From Pectinophora gossypiella (Eukaryota > Arthropoda > Insecta > Lepidoptera > Gelechiidae): 64,000 nt of DNA. Shown here one piece after another: positions 46,591 to 58,386 of the stretch. The first letter of the stretch is position 1. Each line of letters begins with the position of its first letter. The notes beneath the pieces were generated by a model. The model saw only the letters and a list, made by a program, of their open reading frames with translations, did not search any database and was not told the DNA's origin. Made by a program: the position numbers and the translations under genes. Location of the stretch: NCBI RefSeq assembly GCF_024362695.1, contig NC_065408.1, positions 10,912,001 to 10,976,000 of the forward strand, in the 5' to 3' direction.

Positions 46591-49500
46591 TCACGGCAGC
46601 CAGCGGCGCGGCACCAGCTTGTAGCCCGCGTACACCAGCGCGCCCACGCACGCCACGCGCACCGACACGCGGATGATGCGCGTCGACAGGGACGGCGGGG
46701 GCACCCTGGAAGCGGGGGACCAATCATTTTTGTACACAATAATGATAATCCGCGCGTGTTCTGTACTTCAGTAAAAAGTAAAGCAATTTTTTTTAAAGAT
46801 CCCCCTTGAAAGGTAATTAAATTCCTATTTTACAGTACCTATATGACGTGAGTTTTCAGTTACTTTACAGTGGATTAGCTTGGTCGGATGCATAATTCTT
46901 TACACATCTTCAGAATCAGAGTATTCAATCATAATCATAGTAAAAAAAAAAATAACGATTTGATACGTAATTACGTACGTAATGTTAAATAAGGTAAAAG
47001 ACAATTACCGTATTAATTTAGTTCTTTTTGTTTTGTTTCCCGATAGTTTACTATGTGTAAAGTGTGTAAATCTTTAAAAGTGACTGTGAATGATATCAAG
47101 TAGAATTGATGAGAATCGAATGGACACATTATGTATGTGTACTTACTTGAGCAAAGGCGGAATATCCTGAGGCTTGATTTTGCCCCAGTGCTCCACGATA
47201 CCAGACACGTGGCCTATACCCACCACCCCCACTATGCGGCAAGATTCTCTACCTATAACCAAAACATTATCTTAAGATCTCCTCACAAATATTAAAACTC
47301 AATGCACACAGAGGAGAAACAAGTAAAAAAACATACGAAATTTACCTATGACCATGGAATAACTAATATACTTCGTAAAACATACTACAAAAGTTGACGC
47401 TAAAACGCGGACAAATAGAGCGCCGGTGGCGAGCGTTTGTACTGTTAATTTATTACTGTCAATTTTGACACGGTGAGACACCGTGACTATATGATAACTT
47501 ATTTCGACATGTCAGCTTACATGGTTATCAACGTCTAAGTAGTTACTCCATGGCGAAACAGTCATAATATACTACGGTTCCTAACATAATACAAACAGCC
47601 TATATACATCCCACTGCTGGGCACAGGCCTCCCCCCATCAACCGGAGGGGGTATGGAGCAGGTGTTTTTACGGCTAATAGCCGGGGCCCGTGCTCTCCGA
47701 ATCACGGAATCATCTTACTTCCCTACCAATACTACAAAAAAAAGCGTTGGGGGCGAGCATCGGTACTCTCAATGTACCAATAAGTGTTCTTAATGTACCA
47801 GAAATGTCTCAACCAGGTGACTACATAGGAACATGGGCCGTTTCGAGAACTCAAATACCCGGTCTGAATGTAAGTTGTCTTTTAACTGGCGCCCGCCCAT
47901 AACATGGAATAATACTACATATAGAATGGCAAATCTTCGCTCCCCACCAGCAAACGCAAACGCAATGTGTACCAACTACTCACGAGGTTGCAAGGCGGCG
48001 ACCTGCAGCGAATGGCACAGGTACATGTCGCGCTCCACCACGAACACGCGCTTGAGGGCGGGAAACTCTTCCGCCATCTCCTCCAGCATGTCTTCTAACA
48101 TCTTCTTCTGTTTGCACTTCTCTACTTCTTCAACACTGGAACATCAAAATTTTCATTATATTTATGAGACTCCACATTCCCGAAGATACAAGGCGCAATT
48201 TTTTTACTAAACTAAAAACTGCTTCTCTCTCTTTCGAATATTTTTTATTTCTTTTATTTCAAGAGTTTTACTAAAATCTCGGATTCTATTAGCAAAGCAT
48301 TTAAAGTTGCCATCTGCTCAAAAGTTCAAAACCCTTTATTTCTAATAAATACAAGTTTTTTTTAAAGAATCGCGCATCGATAATTTAACTTACCTAATAG
48401 TCTGGTTGGATGTGAGCAAATGCCAAATAAAGCGAATGGTTTGACCCCACGATAGGGACGCGATAGCTCGATGCAGAGTGATGTCTATCGCCCTGTCACC
48501 TAACTGGACTATGCAGTTCGGGATTTTCTTTGCCTGCAACAAAACAAATGTAAGGAACAAAAACTCTATGTAAGTTACGGGCACTTTTTCGACGTGTCGT
48601 TCAGCCACATAACGGTGCCGGGAATCGTGGGGTAAGCAAAGATAAATCATAAAAAATAATTCAAAAATAAACGTCACTGCTTATAGATAGAAAAAAAAAG
48701 GAAGTGTTCAAATTAGACAATACCTCAGCCATAGCTCGCCGGAATTCCCCTCCAGGTGCCATGCCCAGTTCTCTAGTGATATGTGCTGACATATTCAGTA
48801 GTAGAATGTACATCAGTCCATTGAACACTCCATTCTGCTGCATTGTTGCTCTAGAAAAATAAAACAAAGCACTATTATTATAATATATTACAGAAAGTGT
48901 TATTTCTAAATTCAGCTGTTTATCAACCCAAACACATTGTAGAAGTCGAAGAGATTATGTTAATCTTATAGCAAATAAATTAATACAAACCTTATCTTCT
49001 TAATATTAATATTCTTAGCTTCCCTCATTATTATTTCCTCATCTAGTAGTAAAATGTTAGTTCTCTGTTCACATAGTTCCACCATTACTATGTGAGGGTT
49101 CACTTCTTGGATTACCTGAAAAAAAGATTGTACTTTTTGCCAAGATCCAGAGCAGAGCCAGAAAAATGTACTTCCCAGAGATGAACTTAGATGACCTAAT
49201 GGTAGTCACCAAAGTGTACATGGATGAAATCATGAGCTACAGCTAGTATTTCGATAAAAATCTTACTCTAGAGACATCTTCCTGAGATTCCAAACTGAAG
49301 TGTGCAGTGCCCACCAAGTACACCTTCCCACCGTCTGGGGCATCCAATACTGTGACCGTGCTGGGAAGACCATCATCCATTGGAAGATCTGGAACACCTG
49401 TCAATTATAATACTTGCTTTTGTATACAAATTCTATAGTAATTTGTTGATGTTTTGACGTTTAATAAAAAGTAACTGATTTGTCTAGTTGCAAACTACCC

Positions 49501-50584
49501 TATTATTATAATGCGTAATGAATAGGGTCTCTGCATGTTTATACAAATTACAATTTACCTTCAATATCACATTCTGGATTAGAATCAGCTATTTGACTTT
49601 CAGATGGGTTCTCTTTCTTCTGATCAGGTGTGGATGTAACAAATTTTGGTTTTTCTGAAACATAAAGTACTTATTTATAATGTTTGTCATATTCTTAGTT
49701 ATAAATTAGTCTGCATTGTTATTAAAATAGAAATGCTTCTGGTAAATCTTTTGGAAACCTAATGGTCAAGTGGTAATAACAGTTATTATTTATGACACTG
49801 TTTTGCATAATCAATACATATTTATTAAACAAAACCATTTCCACAATAACAATGTTTAGAATGATTTCATACTATTTCTACGCTTCACCACTTTTCTTTT
49901 TAGAGACATTGTAACTTTTCACAAAAAACTTGCTTTTCTAAAGTTGGCTAAAAAAAGAACTAATACTATTTCCCTCAATCTATCATTTGACTATTCCCAA
50001 CATGCCTACTTAACCAACTAAGCAGAATGAAGCCTTGGCAGTGCACTAGCTTAGATATACACTTATTAGATTAACTTACCAGGTACATAAACTGTTTATA
50101 AGCAGTTTCAACAGATTTCCAACTGACTTAACATAATTATTATGGTAAGAATAATTTAACCTGTACCAAGAGTGTATTAGTACTCACTGATGAGACCCAC
50201 TAGGATTCTCCACAGATCACGTACAAAAAAATAATGCATAAACACTACCAATATCTATCAGCATAGACAGAAAAAGTCATCAAAATAATAATTTATAGCC
50301 TCAATTAGTAATGGTGTCATAATAAAATAATGTAAGTTTAAAAATAACATAAGATTTAATATCAAGTCAATGAAAGAGGTGAGTTCCAAATATTTACCAT
50401 CTTTTGGTCTCATATTGCTAGTTATATTATGAGCATCGCCACTTCCATCTTCAGCCTTTAGAAAGGTCTGACATTCGTTCACTATGTCGCACTTCCCCGG
50501 CGGCTTCGGTTTCAGAAATTCCTGGTCAACTTCTAATTCTCTACCAGGAGATACTCTGTTCAAAAGGGAATCTGCAGCATCCAT
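46591..50584 (-). CDS. TraB-domain protein, TRABD-like paralogue B
   Basis: Nine exons (minus): 50398-50584, 49559-49654, 49267-49397, 48991-49115, 48724-48850, 48394-48533, 47984-48135, 47147-47246, 46591-46705; about 390 residues, close to human TRABD. Seen: VYLVGTAHFS (GTAHFS 124-129), VELCEQR (150-156), ELGMAPGGEFRRAMAE, IVQLGDRAIDITLHRA, VGVVGIGHVSGI (325-336), and a basic C-terminal hydrophobic tail (VRVACVGALVYAGYKLVP), probably a membrane anchor. The N-terminal 95 residues are low in complexity and not conserved. The start is MDAADS at 50584; an upstream in-frame Met is less likely. The core exons match paralogue A in length (131, 125 and 127 nt), showing tandem duplication. The last coding exons are notably GC-rich. 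Confidence 0.9.
47595..47710 (-). mobile_element. SINE-like repeat, family 3 (copy 2)
   Basis: Minus-strand copy of the repeat at 14065: GGCTATTAGCCGTAAAAACA, CCCCCTCCGGTTGATGG, CAGCAGTGGGATGTATATAG. It lies in a TRABD B intron. Confidence 0.65.
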
Positions 50585-51466
50585 TTTATATGAAGCACTG
50601 GAAAGATGTATTAGAGAGTTTAGGAAGTCTAAGCACATTCTTATATTGCAATACACAGATATAATGGTTATTTTCTGGTATAATTTACAATAATAAATCT
50701 ATTATAAGTGATATTTCTTTGCAGAAACAGATTGCTGGTGACAATAGAAAGACGAAAAATACTGCTTTTATTCTTAACTTACGGCTGTAATATAGATGTG
50801 GAATTCTTAATCTTAAAAACTTTAAAGGAAGTGTATGGTTCTTATTAAATTTAAAGGAAACAATTAAAACGTAAACCTTTTGAAAACGTAAGCAAATCGT
50901 CACATTTGACAACCGCATCCATTATCCATTTTCGTTTCATTCCATTTCACTCACAGTGTGCTAACAGTAGTAACAATAGGTACTGTATTTGTACTATATT
51001 GTACGCGATGTTATGCCGTGTACATAATTCATAATTAACATATGATCACAAGATGGTCACGGAACCGGTATGGCTGTGCAATATTTGGTTAGTCTTTCTC
51101 ATCATTCAGCCAATTTTGTGAAGATGTCTTCTCACTTCTTGTATATACATAAAATTACCCATATTCCTATTAGGGCACTTTTACTTCGCTCGTCCCTTTG
51201 CGTTAACATCTTTAACGGTAAGGAATTACATTGTCCACCGGTGTTCGTAGATCCACCACCCACTTCTTAAATAATAGAATGGATTGATCAAGCTGTTTTC
51301 CTGGTAACTGAAACGGAACGTTTTACCTGTCATCAATCAATCGAAAAAAACGTTGTGTCAAATATTGTCAATCGCTTCAAGCGGTGTTACATCACTTCGA
51401 CGATCGTATTTCTCCAATTTTCTCCGATTTCGGATCACATTTTCGTCCTAAATCCAAGAATTCAAA
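50585..51466. promoter_or_regulatory. Divergent intergenic region between TRABD B and ATP synthase epsilon
   Basis: The two genes start in opposite directions 883 bp apart, so both promoters and 5' UTRs probably lie here. No TATA box or initiator could be assigned with confidence. Short open frames inside are not convincing. Confidence 0.4.
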
Positions 51467-52443
51467 ATGAGCGCCTGGAGACAAGCTGGTCTGAAGTATG
51501 TATTAATTGCAATATTACATCAGTCACTTCTAAAATTTTATCATCCAATAGTTTGTGAGGTTATTTGTCTTTGCAGTTACATAAACTACTCCACCATCGC
51601 CGCTAAGACTTTACGACGGGCTCTGAAGCCAGAGCTGCGTGCTGACGCTATGAAGCGTGATGAATCCCACGTTCGCATCACACCTTGGGCTAATGGAAAA
51701 CCAGCCCGTAAGTATACCTACCTATTTCAGTGCAAAAATGTCTTGATTTAATTTTTAGGTCAACTACAATAAATTTGCTAGTTACCAGGCTAAAAATATC
51801 AAAACCAACTTTACCTTTGTATCTAGTGTCATTCATTATATCTACCCGAATGTCAACATGAAAATTGCATTGATTTTCAGATGAAAAGGATTAAAAGATG
51901 ACTGCATTCATCTCTTATGTTAGGTAAAAAACAGTGAAACCATAGATGCTGAAATGCTAATTCTGTATATGATTTCATTTTTATTACAAAGAAATGAAAC
52001 CGTATCAGAATCCTGTGTGACAATGTGATACTTTATAACTCTTGATGCCCAACAAAAACCCAACAAAAACCTTAACAAAAATTTGCAATGTGTTTTGTCC
52101 TAGTAACTAATCTGTCATGTTTAGTATAATAACATCTAACATTAGGAATACTGCAGATGTCGTTCGTCTCTTCACATCAAATTAGTAATGAAATACTTTC
52201 TAATATCTGTGAATAGACCCAAGCAAAGTTGGGGTAAATTAAAAAAATAAAAAAACTTACATGAATTGCAATACTACAAAAGGAAAGATGTGTAAGAGCT
52301 AATGCCATCATAACTTTGTTATAGCAGGATGTGTGTGTGTTTTGACTGTGCCTTGGATGATATACAATAAAAATTGATTTACATTATAAATAAACTAAAA
52401 CATCTGTATATTTTCAGCTACACAACAGCCTGGAGCCAAGTAA
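51467..52443 (+). CDS. ATP synthase subunit epsilon, mitochondrial
   Basis: This is the small central-stalk subunit of F1 ATP synthase (the nuclear-encoded epsilon of animals, not the bacterial epsilon). Exons: 51467-51495, 51577-51707, 52418-52443; 61 residues, normal for the family. Seen: MSAWRQAGLNYINYSTIAAK, then KPELRADAMKRDESHVRITP and WANGKPA, the conserved insect pattern. The end is PTQQPGAK. Phases agree, and splice sites are GT-AG. The first intron is only 81 nt. AATAAA at 52479-52484 is the likely poly(A) signal, about 25 nt before the stop codon of the convergent OSGEPL1. There is no cleavable presequence, as expected. Confidence 0.93.
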
Positions 52444-52508
52444 ACAGAAAGAACCATTTGTGAACATGCATGATCAACAATAAAAATATTTAAATTGTTA
52501 GCTTTAAC

Positions 52509-53897
52509 TTAATAAAATAATGTTGTAAAGTTACATACATATTTTTCTTTTAAATTAATCTTAAGGGTCAAGGAACTAATTAAAGCACAAAAGTAAGATA
52601 CTATATATTTTTTTAATCTAGTAACTTTGGTTTGTATATTTGCTGACTTAACTTCTTCTATAATGTTTTTCCCTAAAGGAGCCTCTGGGTCAATATCCTT
52701 CAAGTCGATATTAGAAAAAACACCCTGTTGAATCCTTAGTTTTTCTATACCATTCCATGCGATCATTATTCCATTATCAGTACATACTCTAGGTGGTGGT
52801 CGGTATACATTGTACCCCCTTTTCTCTCCTAAATACTGAAGGGAATTAAATATAAAGTTATTGCAAGCAACTCCTCCAGAAACCACAATATTTTTACAAT
52901 TGTCAGTAATAATTTTATTCTTTTCACAAAACAGAATTGCTCTGTCTAGTCTATGTACCACATGCTCAGCTATTGCCAACTGAAAAGCAGCACACAAATC
53001 ATTCACTTCTGGTATAATCCCATCACCTATTATTCCATGTTCTGCTTCTTTACTTATTAATTTACGAACCAGAGAATCCTTTAGGCCACTAAAACTGAAA
53101 TCGCAGTCTCTAGACCTCACTAATGGCAATGGAAATTCAAACATTCCAGGGTTTTTAGCATATGTTGCTGCCAATTCAATTGCTTGGCCTCCAGAAACTT
53201 GCGAGTATTCAGGTATATTACGTAACTTCATTCTTCTGGCTACTTTATCCATAACTTCACCTGGAGCATTATCTAAACTTTTTCCAAGCAAAAGGAAGTC
53301 ATTAACATCTTTAACAACTGAAACAAGGCAGTGTCCACCAGATATTAATAAAGCTAGAAAAGGAAATGGGATTTCGTGATACATTCTTGCTACCAGAGCA
53401 TGTGCTTCCATGTGATGTACAGGTATCAAAGGTTTTTGATGTGTTCTTGACAGAAACTTGGCATACATAACACCTACTTGTAGACTGATTAAAAGGCCAG
53501 GTCTTGTAGTCACTGCTATTGCATCAACATCATTCATTGTAAAGTTAGCTTTCTTGAGTGCTCCAGTAACAGCTGCTTCTATGTTCTCTCGGTGTAAATC
53601 ATGAGCGACTGTTGGATTTACTCCACCATACCTCACATGTATGGCACTTTGACTGTACAATGTTTCTCCTAACAAATTACCAGCACCATCTACTACAGCA
53701 CAACCAGTATCATCACAAGAAGTTTCAATTCCTAGAATTTTGGAGCTTTTTGAATAGGCTGGAATTCCATATGACCTTACCAAACACTTAATTATTTTTA
53801 TTTGTGATAATAAACTATAACGACATGGAGACAACATTGCGATAGTTAAAACAATAACAAACAAATAGTTTAGTTTGTTCTGGTTTCTTCTCAACAT
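52509..53897 (-). CDS. OSGEPL1: tRNA N6-adenosine threonylcarbamoyltransferase, mitochondrial (OSGEPL1/Qri7)
   Basis: It transfers the threonylcarbamoyl group to A37 of mitochondrial tRNAs that read ANN codons (t6A). A single exon of 462 codons. Seen: GIETSCDDTG (56-65), the metal-binding HMEAH (162-166), LLISGGHCLVS, FSFSGLKDSL, VSGGVACNN and CTDNGIMIAW. The N-terminus is basic and hydrophobic, fitting a mitochondrial presequence. Initiation could be at Met1 (53897) or, more typically, at Met21 (53837), giving MLSPCRYSLLSQIKIIKCLV. The last 30 residues extend beyond the usual domain. It is tail to tail with ATP synthase epsilon. The lack of introns is notable beside intron-rich neighbours, but the frame and motifs are intact. 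Confidence 0.95.
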   Translation of the reverse strand: MLRRNQNKLNYLFVIVLTIAMLSPCRYSLLSQIKIIKCLVRSYGIPAYSKSSKILGIETSCDDTGCAVVDGAGNLLGETLYSQSAIHVRYGGVNPTVAHDLHRENIEAAVTGALKKANFTMNDVDAIAVTTRPGLLISLQVGVMYAKFLSRTHQKPLIPVHHMEAHALVARMYHEIPFPFLALLISGGHCLVSVVKDVNDFLLLGKSLDNAPGEVMDKVARRMKLRNIPEYSQVSGGQAIELAATYAKNPGMFEFPLPLVRSRDCDFSFSGLKDSLVRKLISKEAEHGIIGDGIIPEVNDLCAAFQLAIAEHVVHRLDRAILFCEKNKIITDNCKNIVVSGGVACNNFIFNSLQYLGEKRGYNVYRPPPRVCTDNGIMIAWNGIEKLRIQQGVFSNIDLKDIDPEAPLGKNIIEEVKSANIQTKVTRLKKYIVSYFCALISSLTLKINLKEKYVCNFTTLFY

Positions 53898-54062
53898 CAG
53901 GTGAAGGCACAGACCAGACGCAGACCAACTAGAGAAGAGATGCTACCTACGCATCAGAAGGAAATGTTCCATAGTAAAAATTAAAAATATCTGTGGAAAC
54001 TGCTCTTATAGAACATGACAGCTCTTTCTTTTAATTAAATTATTTGCCATGGAAGTTAGTAG

Positions 54063-54461
54063 GGGCATTTCGGCGGGAAACGGGAACGGGACAGTTGCTT
54101 TCTTCATTGAGTAATCTAAATAATTAATACGAAGTGGTGTTTTGTGGTTAATGATCGCATTAAGTTAGTCGGAAGACATTCGCGAGTGTTATTATATTGG
54201 AGTATTCAATAAACAAAGTGTATCTGCCTATTTTCGCTTCGTGCCGGGAAGCCGCTTCATAACTCAAAAGTTTATGCGGACTTTTGAGTTAATTCGTTTG
54301 GGGTTCGGAGTAGGAGTCTACTCCGAGGGTGGGGGCTTAGGTTTCATCATCATCACCTTTCATCATTTCATTAATCATCAAGAAAAAAATACGTCAGACA
54401 TGGCTGTATGGGCATAGTTCCCTTTGCCTTACCCTTCGGGGAAAACCAAAACAAAAAAAAA
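54063..54461 (+). mobile_element. Poly(A)-tailed non-tRNA retroposon, copy 3
   Basis: Start GGGCATTTCGGCGGGAAACG, end GGGGAAAACCAAAAC plus an A-run. It is flanked by the 12-bp duplication GGAAGTTAGTAG (54051-54062 and 54462-54473). It lies upstream of OSGEPL1. Confidence 0.88.
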
Positions 54462-54596
54462 GGAAGTTAGTAGCTTTGGGTGGTAGCAATTTTAGCCTTT
54501 TTAAGCCTAAATCGCCCCCCATTTTCACCCTTGTGATAAGATCTAATTATTTTCATTTGGAATGGGAATTTGAAATGAAATAGGTAGTACATAACA

Positions 54597-54660
54597 TAAC
54601 CAGCCTATATACGTCCCACTGCTGGGCACAGGCCTCCCCGCAATCAACCGGAGGGGGTAT
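54597..54660 (-). mobile_element. SINE-like repeat, family 3 (3' fragment)
   Basis: The minus strand carries CCCCCTCCGGTTGATTGCGG and CAGCAGTGGGACGTATATAG, as in the copies at 14065 and 47595. Confidence 0.6.
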
Positions 54661-54708
54661 TTTATTTTTTAATGGATTGTTTTCTGGATCTCGTGTACTC
54701 AGAGTAAT

Positions 54709-55845
54709 TTTTTTTTTTTTTTAATAAGATGGGTTTGCTCTTGACTTCGTTCTTCTACAAGAAGAAGAGATCGACGTTGGAACGAGCTTACCCAGAAAAT
54801 GCCTATTCACCCGTGATTTAAAGGACCCCAGGTTATAAGAGTCGGGAAACACCGACGCCGGCAGCCCATTCCATTCCTTGGCTGTGCGCATTATGAAGGA
54901 TGAAGCGAAGCGCTTGGTGCGGATTAGTGGTATGTCAACCAAGTAAGGATGGTAACCCGCCGTACGTCTGGATGTCCTCAGATGGAATGGACTTGGTGGA
55001 ATGAGCCGATGGAGCTCCTGTGCACACTCCCCGAAGTACAATCTGTAAAAAACCGACAGACAGGCGACTTTACGGCGGTGGTCTAGGCTATGCAGTTTGG
55101 CTTCCACCAGCTTCCTGTCGCCGATCAACCTCTTAGCACGTCGCTCAACAGAATCCAACGCAGCAAGTTGGTACTTAGCTGAGCCATCCCAAAGGTGAGA
55201 ACAGTACTCCATGCAAGAACGGACTTGTGCTTTATATAAGGTCAAAAGTTGTCCAGGTGAGAAGTACCGCTTAACCCTATTTAGGATGCCCAGTTTTTTG
55301 GCTGCAGTCTGAGCTTTGGATTCAATGGTGGTTCCAAAGTTGAGGCGAGACGTCAGCTTCATTCCAAGAAGCTCAAGACGGTCGGTGATCGGTACAGATG
55401 CACCTCGGAAAGTAGGAGTCCTGTTGAACGGACTCTTCTTAGCGGTGAACAGACACGCCTGTGTTTTAGAAGAGTTGAACGTTACCAGATTTTTGTCTCC
55501 CCATTGGGACACATGCTTCAGAATCTCATCCGCTCGTTCCACCAAATCCTCTCGAAGAGATCGAACTACTTCCGCGGTAGCTGCAGCACCAGACACATAC
55601 CTCTCTAAGACAGTACTGTCATCAGCGTACCCAACAATGCCTGACATAAGCAAGTCATTGATGTGCAACAGGAAGAGAGTCGCAGAGAGGACAGATCCCT
55701 GAGGAACCCCGGCATCAATAGCGATAAGGTCAGAAGAGCCGCCGTCAATGACTACTCTTATCGATCGCTCACTCAGGAAGTCTGATATCCAGGTGCTGAA
55801 GCCAGCGGGAATGCCGTATGCTGGAAGCTTACTAATTCTTGCACA
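54709..55845 (-). mobile_element. 5'-truncated non-LTR retrotransposon (RT domain)
   Basis: Minus-strand frame from about 55845 (SKLPAYGIPAGFSTWISDFL) to the stop at 54721. It contains GVPQGSVLSATLFLLHINDL and the catalytic IVGYADDSTVLERY, then thumb and C-terminal regions (MEYCSHLWDG, AKEWNGLPASVF). It ends in a poly(A) tail (T-run 54709-54721 on +). The 5' RT motifs and endonuclease are missing. The frame is undisrupted over about 370 codons, so the insertion is fairly young or the frame has been maintained. It resembles the Jockey/I-like LINE group. Confidence 0.85.
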
Positions 55846-56699
55846 AATTGATGTCAGAGATTTTTTCGTGACAATCACACGCCTTCTTCGTCTAGGGCGT
55901 CGAGGGGTGGAGTCAATGGGTGCATCTGAAATAAGAATAAGAAACAAAATGAATTAAATTAATAACCTCACAACAGCTCTAAATCGACAGACACAAATAA
56001 ACATCCTACTACGCCACACCCATACCTAGTCCATTCCGTCGCGGGCAATCTTTTTTGGGTTCTATCTGTAGATAAATATATTAAAAGTAAAACAATATCG
56101 AAATAATTATCCGTAACTGGATATTTGTGTATATCACACATATTAATCATTGATTCAAGATGTGTAAAACTTACCACTTTCGACTCTTGTACGTTTCTCT
56201 GGAACTTCAACTTTGGTGTAGGAATGGTCTTCATTCAGTCTCCTCTTGCAAAAATTGTGCTCATGGGAGACATTTTCTGAAAAGTAATAAATGTTTCAGT
56301 GAGTTGCATTTTCAGACTTCTGCCACTGTTCTTTTCACTACCAACTGTCCCAAACAGACCAACTTATCTGAGCAGAACAACAAACAGAGCATCGATTGAT
56401 AGCCACTTAATAATAAATAATGTGAAATATTATTTTAAATAACTGCCTTGGGGCATATCAGTAGTGGTCTCATCAGCACTAAATAATGTTAGATAGGCGT
56501 TGACGTGGAGGCAAGATTTCACGCGTGGCGATGAGAAAAACCTTTTCTGCTTTCGTAAGTTCAGGACACTTCGCAATCTTTCAGAACTAATGCGCACTCT
56601 ACCCATTTTTGGAGTTCTATCTCAGATTTTGGAAATCTATAAAAAAAATACGTCCTTTCGTCTACTATCACAACCCACAACACTACACTTATAGTACAT
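55840..56699 (-). pseudogene. Decayed THAP-domain gene remnant
   Basis: Exons with intact splice sites (minus): 56444-56699, 56175-56276 and 55925 downward. The first starts MYYKCSVVGCDSRRKDVFF, then after a one-base frameshift reads RFPKSEIELQKWVECALVL, the N-terminal pattern of a THAP zinc finger (C-x4-C, RFP, W). The later C-x2-H part is damaged and a stop follows. The second exon gives NVSHEHNFCKRRLNEDHSYT. It joins in phase to DAPIDSTPRRPRRRRRVIV, which runs into the LINE RT frame at about 55845. THAP domains occur in host DNA-binding proteins and P-element-like transposases; which this was is unclear. Confidence 0.55.
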
Positions 56700-56734
56700 G
56701 ATGAAAGTTAGATACCCCCAAGTACAAGTACAAG

Positions 56735-57242
56735 TTAGAACGCCGACCTATGTGCTAAAGAAGCTGTCCGCTTGGGTACTGAGATCTACAACAAGACTTT
56801 CTCCAGAGATATCCGGGCTCTCGCTAAATCACATCTATTCAAATCTTGGGATGAGCTTTGGCAAACATCTAAGCAAGCAAAAGGTAAACTTTACGGACTT
56901 ATCCAGCCTTCTATACCTATAAGACCTTGGTTTTTTAAATTTAGAAACTTTGATAAGTGGGTTACCTCTGTGATTATCCGTCTCCGTCTGGGTCACGTGT
57001 GCTCCCCTGTTTTTCTGGCTAAGTTACGGATCCGAGATCATTCCGTATGCGAATGTGGTGTTGAGGATGGCACTGTTAATCATCTATTTTTCTCCTGTCC
57101 TAATTTAGTTATCTCTATGTATGATGTTCTCCCACCTTGTATTCCCCGACCTGTGAATGTCAACTTTCTCTTAACTTTAGTTTCTACCCCCTTCATTAAT
57201 ATCCTTTGTACGTTTATTAAACGGAATAATCTAAAATTGTAA
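56735..57242 (+). pseudogene. C-terminal end of a non-LTR retrotransposon with RNase H and CCHC
   Basis: NADLCAKEAVRLGTEIYN matches the end of a LINE RNase H domain. Next come RPWFFKFRNFDKWVTSVIIR, RLRLGHVCSPVFLAKLRI, and a zinc-knuckle-like CECG...HLFFSCPN. The stop is at 57240-57242. Upstream parts are missing. Typical of I- or Jockey-like LINEs whose ORF2 carries RNase H. Confidence 0.75.
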
Positions 57243-58386
57243 AAATTGTATGCTAATATATGTGCAAGTCCATGTGTAATATAAGTATAAGTATGTATAT
57301 ATAATTTGGTCCAAAACTAAAAAAAAATAATAATAATTTGTGAACGAAAAATGGTGGCGGGCTTATACTACGTGTGTTTCTAACCTATATGTCTGTGAAG
57401 TTAATTAACAATCGTGTTGTCTTTATTTTTAGGGAACTTCTGGACTACATCATTGGACTTCCCACCGAACAGTCTTCAGTATAATTTAAATTAACCTACC
57501 GACTATTTTTTTTATGATTTTTTTTTCTTCGGTACCTTGACGTTGGCAGAATCATCGTTTCTAAACGATGCAGCCATAAACTTTAAAAAGTGAAGTGAAG
57601 GAGGGGCGGGGAGGAACTGTCATCTTCGATATGAGCGCGAGAATGATATGTATGAAGATAACCGCCCATGGGTGAAGGTGAACCTCACTCACCTTGATCA
57701 AACATGATCCATCCATTCATTGGTCTTTGATTCTTTGATTCATTCAGTGAAAAGTGAAGTGAATGAAGTGAACAAGAGAATCTGTACCACAGACTAATAA
57801 GAAGATACTACGTATCAGACTTTTATATCGGAGGACCGACTTCCATAGATATTTTTTAGGGATATAGACGGGGAAGAATTGACTTTGGCATTTAATAGTT
57901 TTTGGTTAAACTGAGCCTTTGAGCAAAGGCAATAAGTTAATTCAGACAATTTGACCCGGCTTGTCCATTTTATAAGGGAAGATAACTTTTCGTAACTGTA
58001 AAGTGTTTCATTTTACGTATTTGGATTAATGAAAACAAATTCTTTTATTTTCAACATGTACTTTTAAATTTTATAAATGCTTTTTCTTGTATATTGAATA
58101 TTGTCAATAATTATGCTAAATTTATCTAATCCCCGTCTTATTCTTGAAAGTCTAACGTCTGATATGTATTATTTTCTTATTAGTCTGTGAACTGTATGGA
58201 ATCTGTGAATGAATTTATTTATTTTGAATCATCATCAGCCGTACGATGCCGACGCCATTTTGAATAATTTGAATCAAATAAAATAATATTTTATAATCTT
58301 TCCAACCAATTTCCAATCCTCAGCCCTCGATCTCTATCACTCGTGTGATCAAGGACTGAAATGCGTTTAGATCAATATTGGCCCCG
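57243..58386. other. Unassigned sequence
   Basis: No gene recognised. A GC-richer stretch at 57595-57690 includes AAGTGAAGTGAA repeats; the rest is AT-rich. Confidence 0.4.

Noticed and set aside
47690..48210. Plus-strand frames over TRABD B exon 7
   Set aside because: Antisense to a coding exon whose splice sites and phase are consistent; no independent support.
55316..55702. 128-codon + strand frame
   Set aside because: Antisense shadow of the LINE reverse transcriptase; the minus frame has YADD and other RT motifs.
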